This document shows, piece after piece, positions 31,967 through 39,920 of a stretch of 55,453 bases of DNA; position 1 is the stretch's first letter, and each line of letters opens with the position of its first letter. Source of the DNA: Candidatus Nitrosopelagicus sp. Lineage in GTDB: Archaea; Thermoproteota; Nitrososphaeria; Nitrososphaerales; Nitrosopumilaceae. The notes under the pieces are model-generated. The model saw only the letters and a list, made by a program, of their open reading frames with translations. It did not search any database and was not told the DNA's origin. The position numbers were made by a program, and so were the translations under genes. The stretch spans positions 1-55,453 of the forward strand of contig JAOMDR010000006.1 of assembly GCA_028345575.1 (NCBI GenBank), given 5' to 3'.

Positions 31967-32399
31967 TTTCTATTACTTGCTTTCCAAGTCTAAATACAAA
32001 TAATACAGTGAGTAGAGTCATTGCAAATAGCAGTATTCCAATACCTAGATGAACTGCAACTAGTACTGCATGCAATTGAGTATCAATTACAAGAGCACCA
32101 AGTGTGATTTGAGTGACTACTAGAGCGCTTGCAAATCCGCTTGTAAACTTGACTTTTCTTCCTGCATCCTTATTTATCCAAACACCAATTGTGGTTGCTA
32201 AAATTAAGAGACCTGTTGTTGCTGCAACTGTTCTATGAATCCATTCAATGAAATATTCATCATTTGGCATTACACCATTAGGACATAATGGCCATTCAGG
32301 ACATGTCAGACCTAGTCCTGCTGCAGAAATGTATCCACCAACAAACATGAGTGAGTATAAAATTACAAGAGATGTTAATGCGAGATATTTTAGAATCAA
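31956..32399 (-). CDS. ctaA: Half-size heme A synthase (CtaA/COX15 family)
   Basis: 147 residues with four membrane helices. Seen: GLGLTCPEWPLCPNG at about 28-42 (the conserved Cys pair of extracellular loop 1), EWIHRTVA near 52 and LHAVLVAVHLGIG near 112, the heme-ligand His positions. Archaeal CtaA proteins are often four-helix half-size forms of the eight-helix bacterial enzyme and act as homodimers. Supplies heme A to the neighbouring oxidase. Starts 1 nt after the double cupredoxin gene stop. Confidence 0.88.
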   Translation of the reverse strand: MILKYLALTSLVILYSLMFVGGYISAAGLGLTCPEWPLCPNGVMPNDEYFIEWIHRTVAATTGLLILATTIGVWINKDAGRKVKFTSGFASALVVTQITLGALVIDTQLHAVLVAVHLGIGILLFAMTLLTVLFVFRLGKQVIETKV

Positions 32400-32400
32400 A

Positions 32401-33384
32401 TTACTCTACAATGAATAAACCTTGCATACCTTGTAATGCATGTCCTGGAACTGTACAGATGTAGTAGTATGTACCAGGTGCACCTGCTAGGAATGTTACC
32501 GAGCCAGATTCACCAGGTTTTAGAGGGTTGGTTGCTGCTGCAATAGCAGAATCAAAAATAATACTATTGAAATCATCAGGGTTTGAAACAACACCAAATG
32601 CGTGGAAAGATTTTCCTACATTATTTGTGGTAATTGTTACTTCATCACCAGAGTTTACACGGACTTCAGGATTGCTACCTTCTTCTCCAGGTAATGCGTC
32701 AAATGCTAGAGTTCTAAAGTCACTACTTTCTACAAAGTCAAATGTTATGTCATGAGATACACCAGTTGGTGGGGCTGCAGCTGCTGGTGCACCTGCACCA
32801 GTTACAATAATTTCGCCAACCATTCCTTGCATTCTGTGACCTGGAACTGTACAGATGTAGTAGTATGTACCAGGTTCGGTTGGAATGAATTCTGAGACTC
32901 CACCTTCACCAGGTTTTAGAGGTTCGTTCATAGATGCAACTTCAGAACCTGGATAGAGATTTCCAAATCCTTCTTCATCTGAAGTAACACCAAATGCATG
33001 GAAAGATTTACCATCATTTACTATATCAAAGATGATTTTATCACCAACGTTTGCGTTGATAGTTGGGTTTGCACCTTCTTCTCCGGGCAGTGCATTAAAC
33101 GCTAAAACTCGAAAGTCACTACTTTCAATAAATGCTAATGATGAATTGATTTCTACTCCAGTTAGAACTACTGAACCTGAGCCTTTATCAGAACCACCAT
33201 GATCATCTCCAACATCTCCAGTTAAGAGACCTGCTGGTGGAGGCATGGAAATCCAATAATCCCACATTCCAAAGAAAATTCCACCACCTGCGATACAGAT
33301 TCCCAACATGATAACCATCATCTTGGTTGTACGTTCAGGTGTTGTTCTGTAAATTGGATCGTGTTGTTGTTGTTCTTGTGTCAT
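32401..33384 (-). CDS. Membrane-anchored double cupredoxin
   Basis: 327 residues: N-terminal membrane helix (about 21-41), Gly/Ser linker, then two plastocyanin-like domains. Type 1 copper ligands in each: H129, C178, H183, M188 and H261, C310, H315, M320 (YYYICTVPGH motif twice). The domains are clearly tandem duplicates (SSDFR.LAF.ALPGEEG in both). Predicted outer-face electron carrier, replacing cytochrome c. Lies between oxidase subunit I and CtaA, in the same operon. Confidence 0.92.
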   Translation of the reverse strand: MTQEQQQHDPIYRTTPERTTKMMVIMLGICIAGGGIFFGMWDYWISMPPPAGLLTGDVGDDHGGSDKGSGSVVLTGVEINSSLAFIESSDFRVLAFNALPGEEGANPTINANVGDKIIFDIVNDGKSFHAFGVTSDEEGFGNLYPGSEVASMNEPLKPGEGGVSEFIPTEPGTYYYICTVPGHRMQGMVGEIIVTGAGAPAAAAPPTGVSHDITFDFVESSDFRTLAFDALPGEEGSNPEVRVNSGDEVTITTNNVGKSFHAFGVVSNPDDFNSIIFDSAIAAATNPLKPGESGSVTFLAGAPGTYYYICTVPGHALQGMQGLFIVE

Positions 33385-33393
33385 TTTGTTATC

Positions 33394-34920
33394 CTAATGT
33401 GATGGGTTCTTTGCCTGATATGGGAAGTAATATTTTCCGCCTAAGCCAAATGGATCATCCATATCTGCTGGTTTTCCTTTTGCAGAACTCCAAATTAAGT
33501 TCACAAGGAAGATTGCCATACCGATACCGATGATGAATGCGCCAATTGAAATTATTATGTTCATTTGGACCCATTCCGGAATTGGGGGATAATCATAAAT
33601 TCTTCTTGGCATTCCAAAGAGTCCCAAGATGTGTTGAGTAAAGAATACAAGAACGGTTCCTACGAAAGATAAGATAAAGTGGACTTTGCCCAAAACCTCG
33701 CTGTACATTCTTCCAGTTACGTATGGGAAGAAGTAGTAGACGAATCCTACTGTGCCAAAGAGGATTGTACCCATTACAAATAGGTGGAAGTGTCCAACTA
33801 CCCAGTAAGAGTCGTGAGTGATAAAGTCTAATGGCATTGCACTGTTTACTACACCACCTGCTCCAGCCGAGAAGAATAGTGCAATTCCGCCTACAGCCCA
33901 CATAATTGGGGTTGCAAACTTGATTCTTCCACCCCACATGGTGGCTAAGAAGTTGAATGTGTGCATTGCAGATGCTGGAACTGCTGCTAGAGTTCCAACC
34001 ATGAATACAGTCTTTTCTGTAAATGACATTCCGGTTGCATACATGTGATGAGCCCATGATGCAAATCCTACAATTGTTAGTAAAGTAAATGCGGCTACTC
34101 CAGAGCTATGACTGAAAATTGGTTTTCTTGAGAAACGCGGGAATATTTCATACATGAAACCAATCGCAGGAATTACCAAAATGTATACTTCCGGATGGAA
34201 TGTAAACCAAAACAAATGTTGGTAAGCAATTGGATCTCCACCCATTGCAGGATTGAAAAATCCTGATGCACCTAGTCTGTCTGTAAGTAACATCAACAAC
34301 GCCGCTGCAAATGTTGGAACTGCAACTAAAGTGATTAATGAAGATGTGAGATATGCCCAAGCTAATAGCGGCATTTTACTTAATGGTAAATCAGGATGTT
34401 TACATTTCATTATTGTAACTACAAAGTTAATTGAACCAAGTATTGAAGACACACCTAAAATTTTCAGTCCAAATATCCACATGTCTGCTGCAGGACCTGG
34501 TGCACTGATTACAGAATATGTTGGATATGCATACCAAGTGAAGTCTGCAAATCCTAACCAGATTAGTGCACCTGCTGGTGGTATCATCCAAAATGCTACT
34601 GCATTTAATTTTGGATATGCCATGTCTTTGAATCGAACCATGATTGGGACAAGATAATTTCCAAATGCAGATGCAGATGGTAAGATGAATAAGAAAATCA
34701 GAGTAGTTCCATGAACTGTAAAGATTCTGTTGTATGTCATAGAGTCAGCGATTATTTGAACACCTGGGCTGAATAATTCAACTCTAAGTAACAAAGCAAG
34801 TGCTCCACCCATGAACATGAATGCTAGAGATGTAATTAGGTAAAGAAGACCAACATCAGTATGATGCGTTGAAAACATAATTTGCCAGATTGGTCTTGGT
34901 TTTTGTAATTCTAATACCAT
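33394..34920 (-). CDS. coxA: Heme-copper oxidase subunit I
   Basis: 508 residues, about 12 membrane helices. Seen: H70 (heme ligand), HPEVY at 242-246 (CuB His and the cross-linked Tyr of A-type oxidases), HH at 291-292 (CuB), H377 and H379 (heme a3 and a). The terminal O2 reductase of the ammonia-oxidising respiratory chain, pumping protons. Located between the double cupredoxin gene (9 nt downstream) and subunit II (6 nt upstream). Confidence 0.96.
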   Translation of the reverse strand: MVLELQKPRPIWQIMFSTHHTDVGLLYLITSLAFMFMGGALALLLRVELFSPGVQIIADSMTYNRIFTVHGTTLIFLFILPSASAFGNYLVPIMVRFKDMAYPKLNAVAFWMIPPAGALIWLGFADFTWYAYPTYSVISAPGPAADMWIFGLKILGVSSILGSINFVVTIMKCKHPDLPLSKMPLLAWAYLTSSLITLVAVPTFAAALLMLLTDRLGASGFFNPAMGGDPIAYQHLFWFTFHPEVYILVIPAIGFMYEIFPRFSRKPIFSHSSGVAAFTLLTIVGFASWAHHMYATGMSFTEKTVFMVGTLAAVPASAMHTFNFLATMWGGRIKFATPIMWAVGGIALFFSAGAGGVVNSAMPLDFITHDSYWVVGHFHLFVMGTILFGTVGFVYYFFPYVTGRMYSEVLGKVHFILSFVGTVLVFFTQHILGLFGMPRRIYDYPPIPEWVQMNIIISIGAFIIGIGMAIFLVNLIWSSAKGKPADMDDPFGLGGKYYFPYQAKNPSH

Positions 34921-34926
34921 ATCAAA

Positions 34927-35358
34927 TCAGGCTCCTTTATCCTCCACAATAAGTGTTCCACGCATGTTGTAATGAATTAATCCACAATATTCTCTACATT
35001 GAATATCAAATTCTCCAACATCTGTTGGTGAAAACCAAACCGTGTTAACTCTTCCAGGTACTGCGTCCAACAAAACAACATAATCATGAATGTTAAATGA
35101 ATGTATAACATCTTTCGACGTTATCTCAAACTTGTACGCTTTTCCTTTTTCGACATGTAATTCTCCTATTTCTTTAGTTCCATCTTCATGTTCAAAGGTC
35201 CATATCCATTGTTGACCAGTAACTTTGATAATTTCTGCATCTTCTGGAACATGCTCAATAATTCTTTCAATATTCCAAGCTTCTGCACCTACATAACAAA
35301 GTAATGCGATTACAACGCCAACGTAAACCCATTCTGGCCAAGTAGAGTGTCCGCTCAT
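34927..35358 (-). CDS. coxB: Heme-copper oxidase subunit II, CuA domain part
   Basis: 143 residues: one membrane helix (about 10-26), then the cupredoxin domain with all six CuA ligands H86, C121, E123, C125, H129, M132 (CREYCGLIHYNM) and the aromatic QQWIWTF patch. Bacterial subunit II has two helices before this domain; here only the second is present. The upstream 87-residue gene supplies the other helix and its stop lies 1 nt before this start. Confidence 0.95.
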   Translation of the reverse strand: MSGHSTWPEWVYVGVVIALLCYVGAEAWNIERIIEHVPEDAEIIKVTGQQWIWTFEHEDGTKEIGELHVEKGKAYKFEITSKDVIHSFNIHDYVVLLDAVPGRVNTVWFSPTDVGEFDIQCREYCGLIHYNMRGTLIVEDKGA

Positions 35359-35359
35359 T

Positions 35360-35623
35360 TTACCACGAACCCGATGCCTCGTAAGATGTCGGTGTTGCTT
35401 TTGGATTTGACTCTCTAAATCTCAAAACTAGCCATACTATAAGACCAGAAACTACAGTTCCTACTGTAAATGCGACAATCATTAATCTATAAAATAATCC
35501 CCAAATAACTACACGTCTATCAAGATATTCACCAGCAGAATCACCGGCTGCTAAAACATACTGAATGGAAGGAAGAATTACTAAAAGCCCTAACATTGCA
35601 CCTATACCAATTATTCCTTTCAA
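35360..35623 (-). CDS. Membrane protein equivalent to the N-terminal helix of oxidase subunit II
   Basis: 87 residues: a signal-like hydrophobic segment (3-24, ending YVLAAGD) and a second helix (about 37-68, VAFTVGTVVSGLIVWLVLRF) followed by RESNP. The order and the RFRE.NP end resemble the first helix and loop of subunit II. It is in a different frame from the CuA gene, and its stop precedes that start by 1 nt. A split subunit II is inferred from position and topology. Confidence 0.75.
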   Translation of the reverse strand: MKGIIGIGAMLGLLVILPSIQYVLAAGDSAGEYLDRRVVIWGLFYRLMIVAFTVGTVVSGLIVWLVLRFRESNPKATPTSYEASGSW

Positions 35624-35682
35624 TTTTACCTGTTAATTACGCGTGGTCGAAAATTTCTATTTAAAAGTTTGGAGGATTTATG

Positions 35683-36300
35683 TTAAAAAGTCTCATGAAA
35701 ACGTGAAGAGTTCATAGAGTTGATCGAAGAGAGGTAAAAGTTTTGATCGTCATATTTGAAAACATTGAGAGAAGCATTTGCGACAATTAATTGAAAAAGA
35801 ATCTCAGGTTTTAAAGAGAGAACTTTTCCGATCATTGCTTTTATTGGATCCATATGAGTAACTAGTACAACATTTTCTCCTTTGTGATTGTTTTTGACAA
35901 AGTCCACAATATCAAAAACTCTTTTTTGGACTTCTGAAAATGATTCAACACCATTATGACTAATTTCTAAACTGCCTTCATAGAATTTCAAGAATACGTT
36001 ACCGTGTTTTTTAAAGATTTCATCATATGGGACCATCGTAAACTTTCCCATATCCAATTCAATTAATCGATCATCTGAGATTGGTTTTACATCACAATGT
36101 TTTCCAACAATTTCTGCAGTTTGCATTGCTCTATCAATTGGACTAGAGTAAATTGCAGAGATGTTAAGAGATTTAATCATCTCACCAGCCTGTTCAGCCT
36201 GTTTTTTTCCTTCTTCAGTAAGATTAATTCCAGGAGTTCTACCTGCAAGAATTTTTTTAGTATTATTTTCTGCTTGCCCATGTCTAAGGAAGATTATCAT
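35683..36300 (-). CDS. Histidine phosphatase (phosphoglycerate mutase-like)
   Basis: 205 residues. FLRHGQAENN at 4-13 holds the phosphohistidine, and VVLVTHMDPIKAMI near 145 the second catalytic His. Family includes phosphoglycerate mutase, SixA and alpha-ribazole phosphatase; the substrate is not assigned. Divergent from the F420 reductase gene, with 57 nt between. Confidence 0.85.
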   Translation of the reverse strand: MIIFLRHGQAENNTKKILAGRTPGINLTEEGKKQAEQAGEMIKSLNISAIYSSPIDRAMQTAEIVGKHCDVKPISDDRLIELDMGKFTMVPYDEIFKKHGNVFLKFYEGSLEISHNGVESFSEVQKRVFDIVDFVKNNHKGENVVLVTHMDPIKAMIGKVLSLKPEILFQLIVANASLNVFKYDDQNFYLSSINSMNSSRFHETF

Positions 36301-36357
36301 GTTGTATTACGAATTTGTCTTCAATAGAGATAATAATAAGATTGGCAGAGCGCATTC

Positions 36358-37029
36358 ATGAAAGTTGGAATTATTGGTGGAACTGGCGGAATGGGAAAAG
36401 GTTTTGCAATCAGATGGTGTAAAGATCATAATGTTTTGATCGGTTCAAGAGATGCTGAACGTGCAAATACATCAGCTCAAGAATATACACAATTAACTAA
36501 AGAAGCATATGAAAAAATTAACGGAGATATTACAGGTACAGATAACACAACAGTTGCTAAAGAATCAGATGTTCTAGTCTTATCAATTCCATATGAGAAT
36601 ATTGATTCAATTTGTTCAGAATTATTACCTCACATTAGTGATGACTGTGTTGTTGTATCACCAATTGTTCCTATGACAAAAACAGATACAGGTTTTGAGT
36701 GTGTTGCAATAAAAGAAAATAAACCGTTTTCACATCAAACAGTTGAAAAACATATGAAAGATAAATCAAAACTTGTTTCAGCATTTCATGTAATTTCTGA
36801 GAAAAAACTAGTTAATCCAACTTTGAAATTGGATTATGACATATTTGTTGCAGGAGATAGTAAAGAATCAGTGGAAGTAGTAAACGGATTAATTAATGAA
36901 ATTGAAGGTTTGAGACCAATTTATTTGGGACCAGGTGCATTAGCATATCTTGTTGAGATGTCAACTCCATTGTTACTTAATGCAATGATAAGAAACAAGA
37001 TGAAAAATCCTGGAATTAAAATAATTTAA
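36358..37029 (+). CDS. npdG: F420-dependent NADP reductase
   Basis: 223 residues. N-terminal dinucleotide fold GIIGGTGGMGKGFAIRW at 4-20, then NVLIGSRDAERA, the NADP-binding segment, and a C-terminal F420-binding part ending ALAYLVEMSTPLLLN. Transfers hydride between coenzyme F420 and NADP in the cytosol, typical of thaumarchaea. Followed by two small genes on the same strand. Confidence 0.92.
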   Translation: MKVGIIGGTGGMGKGFAIRWCKDHNVLIGSRDAERANTSAQEYTQLTKEAYEKINGDITGTDNTTVAKESDVLVLSIPYENIDSICSELLPHISDDCVVVSPIVPMTKTDTGFECVAIKENKPFSHQTVEKHMKDKSKLVSAFHVISEKKLVNPTLKLDYDIFVAGDSKESVEVVNGLINEIEGLRPIYLGPGALAYLVEMSTPLLLNAMIRNKMKNPGIKII

Positions 37030-37053
37030 AAGAATTAAGAACAATGTTTTATC

Positions 37054-37290
37054 ATGAGTAGTGAATATTCACGTAGAGGAAGAAATTGGTTCTCTGCAAT
37101 GGGAGTCTTGTTCATCATAATGGCATCAATTGTTTTAGTTAGAAATATGATTTTATGGAGTCCTGAATTTGCACTGGATTTTTTATTGGGACCAGACATC
37201 AGTAATGAGAAAATTTCAGTTGGAATGATTGCTTTTGGATTAATTTTAATTGGTTGGGGGTATAGAAAACCAAATGTCAAAGCAAACTGA
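37054..37290 (+). CDS. Small two-helix membrane protein (78 aa)
   Basis: Two hydrophobic helices (FSAMGVLFIIMASIVLVRNM and IAFGLILIGWGY) separated by a polar loop (GPDISNEKIS), basic ends, unknown family. Starts 24 nt after npdG. Its last 17 nt overlap the start of the next gene, so translation is likely coupled. Confidence 0.65.
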   Translation: MSSEYSRRGRNWFSAMGVLFIIMASIVLVRNMILWSPEFALDFLLGPDISNEKISVGMIAFGLILIGWGYRKPNVKAN

Positions 37291-37675
37291 ATTTTTAAAA
37301 AAAGAAAAAATTCTTCATTTGGCAACCATTGATGAGAAAAATTCCCCACATATTGTTCCTGTTTGGTATTTGTATAGTACAAAGAAAATCTATGTCGGTA
37401 CAAATACTAAAACTCAAAAAGCAAAAAATATCAAAATTCATAAAAAAGTTAGCTTTTGTGTTGATGTCGGAGTTAATGCACCAAATATTTTTGGAGTAAT
37501 GGGTAAAGGAACTGCAAAATTATTAAAAGAAAAAATAATTGTAAATAAGATTGCAAAGAAAATTCTTTTACGATATTTTAAATCGTTAAACAGTAAATCT
37601 GCTAAGGAATTACTAGAAGATACAGATTGTATAATTGAAATTTTACCTAAAGAATTTTCTAATTGGAAATATTAA
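37274..37675 (+). CDS. PNPOx-fold (FMN- or F420-binding) protein
   Basis: About 133 residues. Seen: LHLATIDEKNSPHIVPVWYLY near the start, KKIYVGTNTKTQKAKNI then VSFCVDVG, the split-barrel pattern of pyridoxamine-phosphate-oxidase-like proteins, which bind FMN or F420. The start ATG 37274 fits the family N-terminus (a TTG at 37250 is unneeded). An F420 link is suggested by npdG two genes upstream. Ends convergent with the aminotransferase by a 4-nt overlap. Confidence 0.75.
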   Translation: MSKQTEFLKKEKILHLATIDEKNSPHIVPVWYLYSTKKIYVGTNTKTQKAKNIKIHKKVSFCVDVGVNAPNIFGVMGKGTAKLLKEKIIVNKIAKKILLRYFKSLNSKSAKELLEDTDCIIEILPKEFSNWKY

Positions 37676-38844
37676 CGAACAAAATCCTCAATTTTGTTCA
37701 TAGCTGATTCCAATATTTCCATTTTTGGAAGATAGACAATTCTAAAATGACCACTACCATATTGTTCACCAAAACCAGAACCATGAACTGTGAGTACACC
37801 TTTTTGTTTTAATAATTCTAGAACAAATTCTTTATCAGAATTAAATTTATTTTGTTCAATTTTTGGAAATGCATAAAATGCACCCTTTGGGTTAGAACAT
37901 GAGATACCATTCATTTCATTTAGTCGTTTTATGACATAATCTCTATGTGTTTTTAATTCAGATACAAATTTTGGAATATACTCTTGAGGACCAGTTAAAG
38001 ATTCCAGAGCAGCATATTGTACAGGAAGATTTGTTGAGATTCTCACTCTAGCAAGTTTTGGTAAATTTTCTCTAAGATTATCAAGTTGTGGTGAATTGTT
38101 AAATGCAATATATCCAATTCGCCATCCAGACATTAAATGAACTTTAGAAAAACCATTTAGAACTATCACAGGAGAATCACCAGCAACTTTTCCAATTCCA
38201 GTAAATTTTTCATCAAAAACTATTTGGTCATAAATTTCATCACAAATAATGTATAGATTATGTTCATTTGCTACATCAACAATTTGTCTTAAAGCATTTT
38301 CGTTGAATACTAAACCAGTAGGATTATTTGGACTGATTAAACAAATTGCAACAGTCTTTGGAGTAATCTTACTTTTGATGTCATCGATATCAGGAGATGA
38401 TGAATTCAAATCAACTGAGAATTCAATTGGAATTCCTCCGTGTAATCTAACGTATGAAGCATATGGAGGATAATATGGACCGGGGAGTAATACTTCATCA
38501 CCTTCTTCAACTATAGAAGAGACAACCATATCCAAACCTTCAGAAACACCATTAGTTACAAGAATATTTTCAGAGGGTATGGACAAACCTTTTGCATTTT
38601 CTTTTTTTGCAATTGCTTCAGTTAATTCAGTTAAACCTTCAGAACGAGTATAGAAATTATTTCCATTGTTTATTGCATCAATCATAGCTTGTTTAACATT
38701 TTGTGGTGGTTGAAATCCAGATTGCACAGGATCACCAATGTTAAGATAATCAACTGTTTTTCCTTGTATCTCTATTTCACGTGCTGCAGAAACAATATCT
38801 CTAATTGCATATTCCACTCCTGCGACTTTTTTTGATATTTTCAT
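37672..38844 (-). CDS. Aspartate aminotransferase-family PLP enzyme (class I/II)
   Basis: 390 residues. Seen: YLNIGDPV near 35, SPNNPTG near 172 (substrate Arg/Asn region), CDEIYD near 207, NGFSKVHLMSGWRIGY with the PLP lysine near 234-249, and FRIVYLP near 367. Matches the archaeal aspartate or alanine aminotransferase group. Substrate not certain. Confidence 0.9.
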   Translation of the reverse strand: MKISKKVAGVEYAIRDIVSAAREIEIQGKTVDYLNIGDPVQSGFQPPQNVKQAMIDAINNGNNFYTRSEGLTELTEAIAKKENAKGLSIPSENILVTNGVSEGLDMVVSSIVEEGDEVLLPGPYYPPYASYVRLHGGIPIEFSVDLNSSSPDIDDIKSKITPKTVAICLISPNNPTGLVFNENALRQIVDVANEHNLYIICDEIYDQIVFDEKFTGIGKVAGDSPVIVLNGFSKVHLMSGWRIGYIAFNNSPQLDNLRENLPKLARVRISTNLPVQYAALESLTGPQEYIPKFVSELKTHRDYVIKRLNEMNGISCSNPKGAFYAFPKIEQNKFNSDKEFVLELLKQKGVLTVHGSGFGEQYGSGHFRIVYLPKMEILESAMNKIEDFVR

Positions 38845-38886
38845 AACTGAGACAGATATTTAGACCAGTTAAATGCTTATTTTTTT

Positions 38887-38961
38887 GGACCCGTAGCTCA
38901 GCCTGGATAGAGCGGGTGGCTTCGGACCACCAGGCCATGGGTTCGAATCCCATCGGGCCCT
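38887..38961 (+). tRNA. tRNA-Arg(TCG)
   Basis: Plus-strand cloverleaf: acceptor GGACCCG/CGGGCCC, anticodon stem GGTGG/CCACC with loop CTTCGGA (anticodon TCG), T-loop TTCGAAT. Oddities: an A3-C70 mismatch in the acceptor, and a T at position 73 that is also the first base of a T run. CCA not encoded. Confidence 0.92.
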
Positions 38962-38967
38962 TTTTTT
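38961..38967 (+). terminator. T-run terminator after tRNA-Arg
   Basis: Seven consecutive T directly after the tRNA, as expected for archaeal poly-U termination. Confidence 0.6.
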
Positions 38968-39006
38968 AATAATCAAGTATATTAGAGATAATTTTCAAAT
39001 CATAGT

Positions 39007-39246
39007 ATGAGTCCTGGTATAGGTTTAATGGATAGACGATTAAAAACAGAAAAAGATGCAATATCACTTGCAATGTCAGGAATTTTGAAAGAATACAAGA
39101 TAGAATCTGAAAAAATTGAAACACTAGAAACAAAGTATGATGATGATGCAGGTGATTGGTATGTTGCATTAGGTTGGGAAGAAAAACGTGCAATAGTTAA
39201 GATGGATTCAGTATTAGCAAAGATAACAGAGATTAAAGAAATTTAG
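39007..39246 (+). CDS. Conserved small protein, unknown (79 aa)
   Basis: Soluble, charged: an N-terminal helix (RRLKTEKDAISLAMSGILKEYKI) and a beta pair (WYVALGWEEKRAIVKMD) followed by a helix. No Cys. Not recognised. Downstream of tRNA-Arg; its stop overlaps the convergent MIP18-type gene by 4 nt. Confidence 0.65.
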   Translation: MSPGIGLMDRRLKTEKDAISLAMSGILKEYKIESEKIETLETKYDDDAGDWYVALGWEEKRAIVKMDSVLAKITEIKEI

Positions 39247-39884
39247 TTTGATTTTTTGAATTCAACATTTGGAGCATCATTTTGGTTTGGAATAACTAAT
39301 AGTCCACCTTCATGAAGTTGTTTTAATAATTGCATTACTTCTTTTTCAACTTGTGTTCTTTGTAATCCAGTTTGTTGAGCAAATAGATCTACCAACTCTG
39401 TAACTTTTCTTTGTCCATTACATGATTTCCAAAAATCTATGATTGCTTGATTTACCATAAATCCTTGTTCATGTTCATTTGCAAGAACTAGAGAGCCATC
39501 TTCCTGTTTGACTAACTTTCCAACACCTTGTGGCACAGCAGTTTCATAGTTGATTGGAGCAGGAGTATTTTGAGATCCCATTGTTTTCATCATGGCCTTT
39601 GCTTCATCTGACATTTTATCCATAGTCCATGGAGGATCCCAAACAATTTCTACGTCAACGTTGTTTACACCAGAAACTTTTTTTGCATATCTTTTAACAT
39701 CATCAACCATTGTTTCATGTAATGGACAACCTTTAGTTGTCATAGTCATTTTGATATTTACATCATTATTTGCGGTTACGTCAATTCCATAAATCAGACC
39801 CATATCTACAATACTTAATGGTACTTCAGGATCCATACATTTTTTCAGTGAATCACGTACATGTTCTACATTAACGGCACTCAT
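39243..39884 (-). CDS. MIP18 (DUF59) and PqqD-like two-domain protein
   Basis: 213 residues from ATG 39884 (ATG 39899 also possible). N-terminal DUF59 domain, about 1-95 (DPEVPLSIVDMGLIYGI and TTKGCPLHETM with the conserved Cys), as in SufT/MIP18 Fe-S assembly factors. C-terminal PqqD-like winged helix at about 125-200 (GSLVLANEHEQGFMVNQAIIDFW, then LVDLFAQQTG). The combination suggests a peptide-binding Fe-S maturation factor, but that is inference. Divergent from the mtnA-like gene side by 36 nt. Confidence 0.82.
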   Translation of the reverse strand: MSAVNVEHVRDSLKKCMDPEVPLSIVDMGLIYGIDVTANNDVNIKMTMTTKGCPLHETMVDDVKRYAKKVSGVNNVDVEIVWDPPWTMDKMSDEAKAMMKTMGSQNTPAPINYETAVPQGVGKLVKQEDGSLVLANEHEQGFMVNQAIIDFWKSCNGQRKVTELVDLFAQQTGLQRTQVEKEVMQLLKQLHEGGLLVIPNQNDAPNVEFKKSN

Positions 39885-39920
39885 GAGAAAAAGTAACATG
39901 AAATGAATAAAAACTTTCTA

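Noticed and set aside
33593-34057. 154-residue open frame inside subunit I
   Set aside because: Same strand, shifted frame of coxA, with Cys/Trp/His-rich nonsense composition; subunit I frame has all heme and copper ligands.
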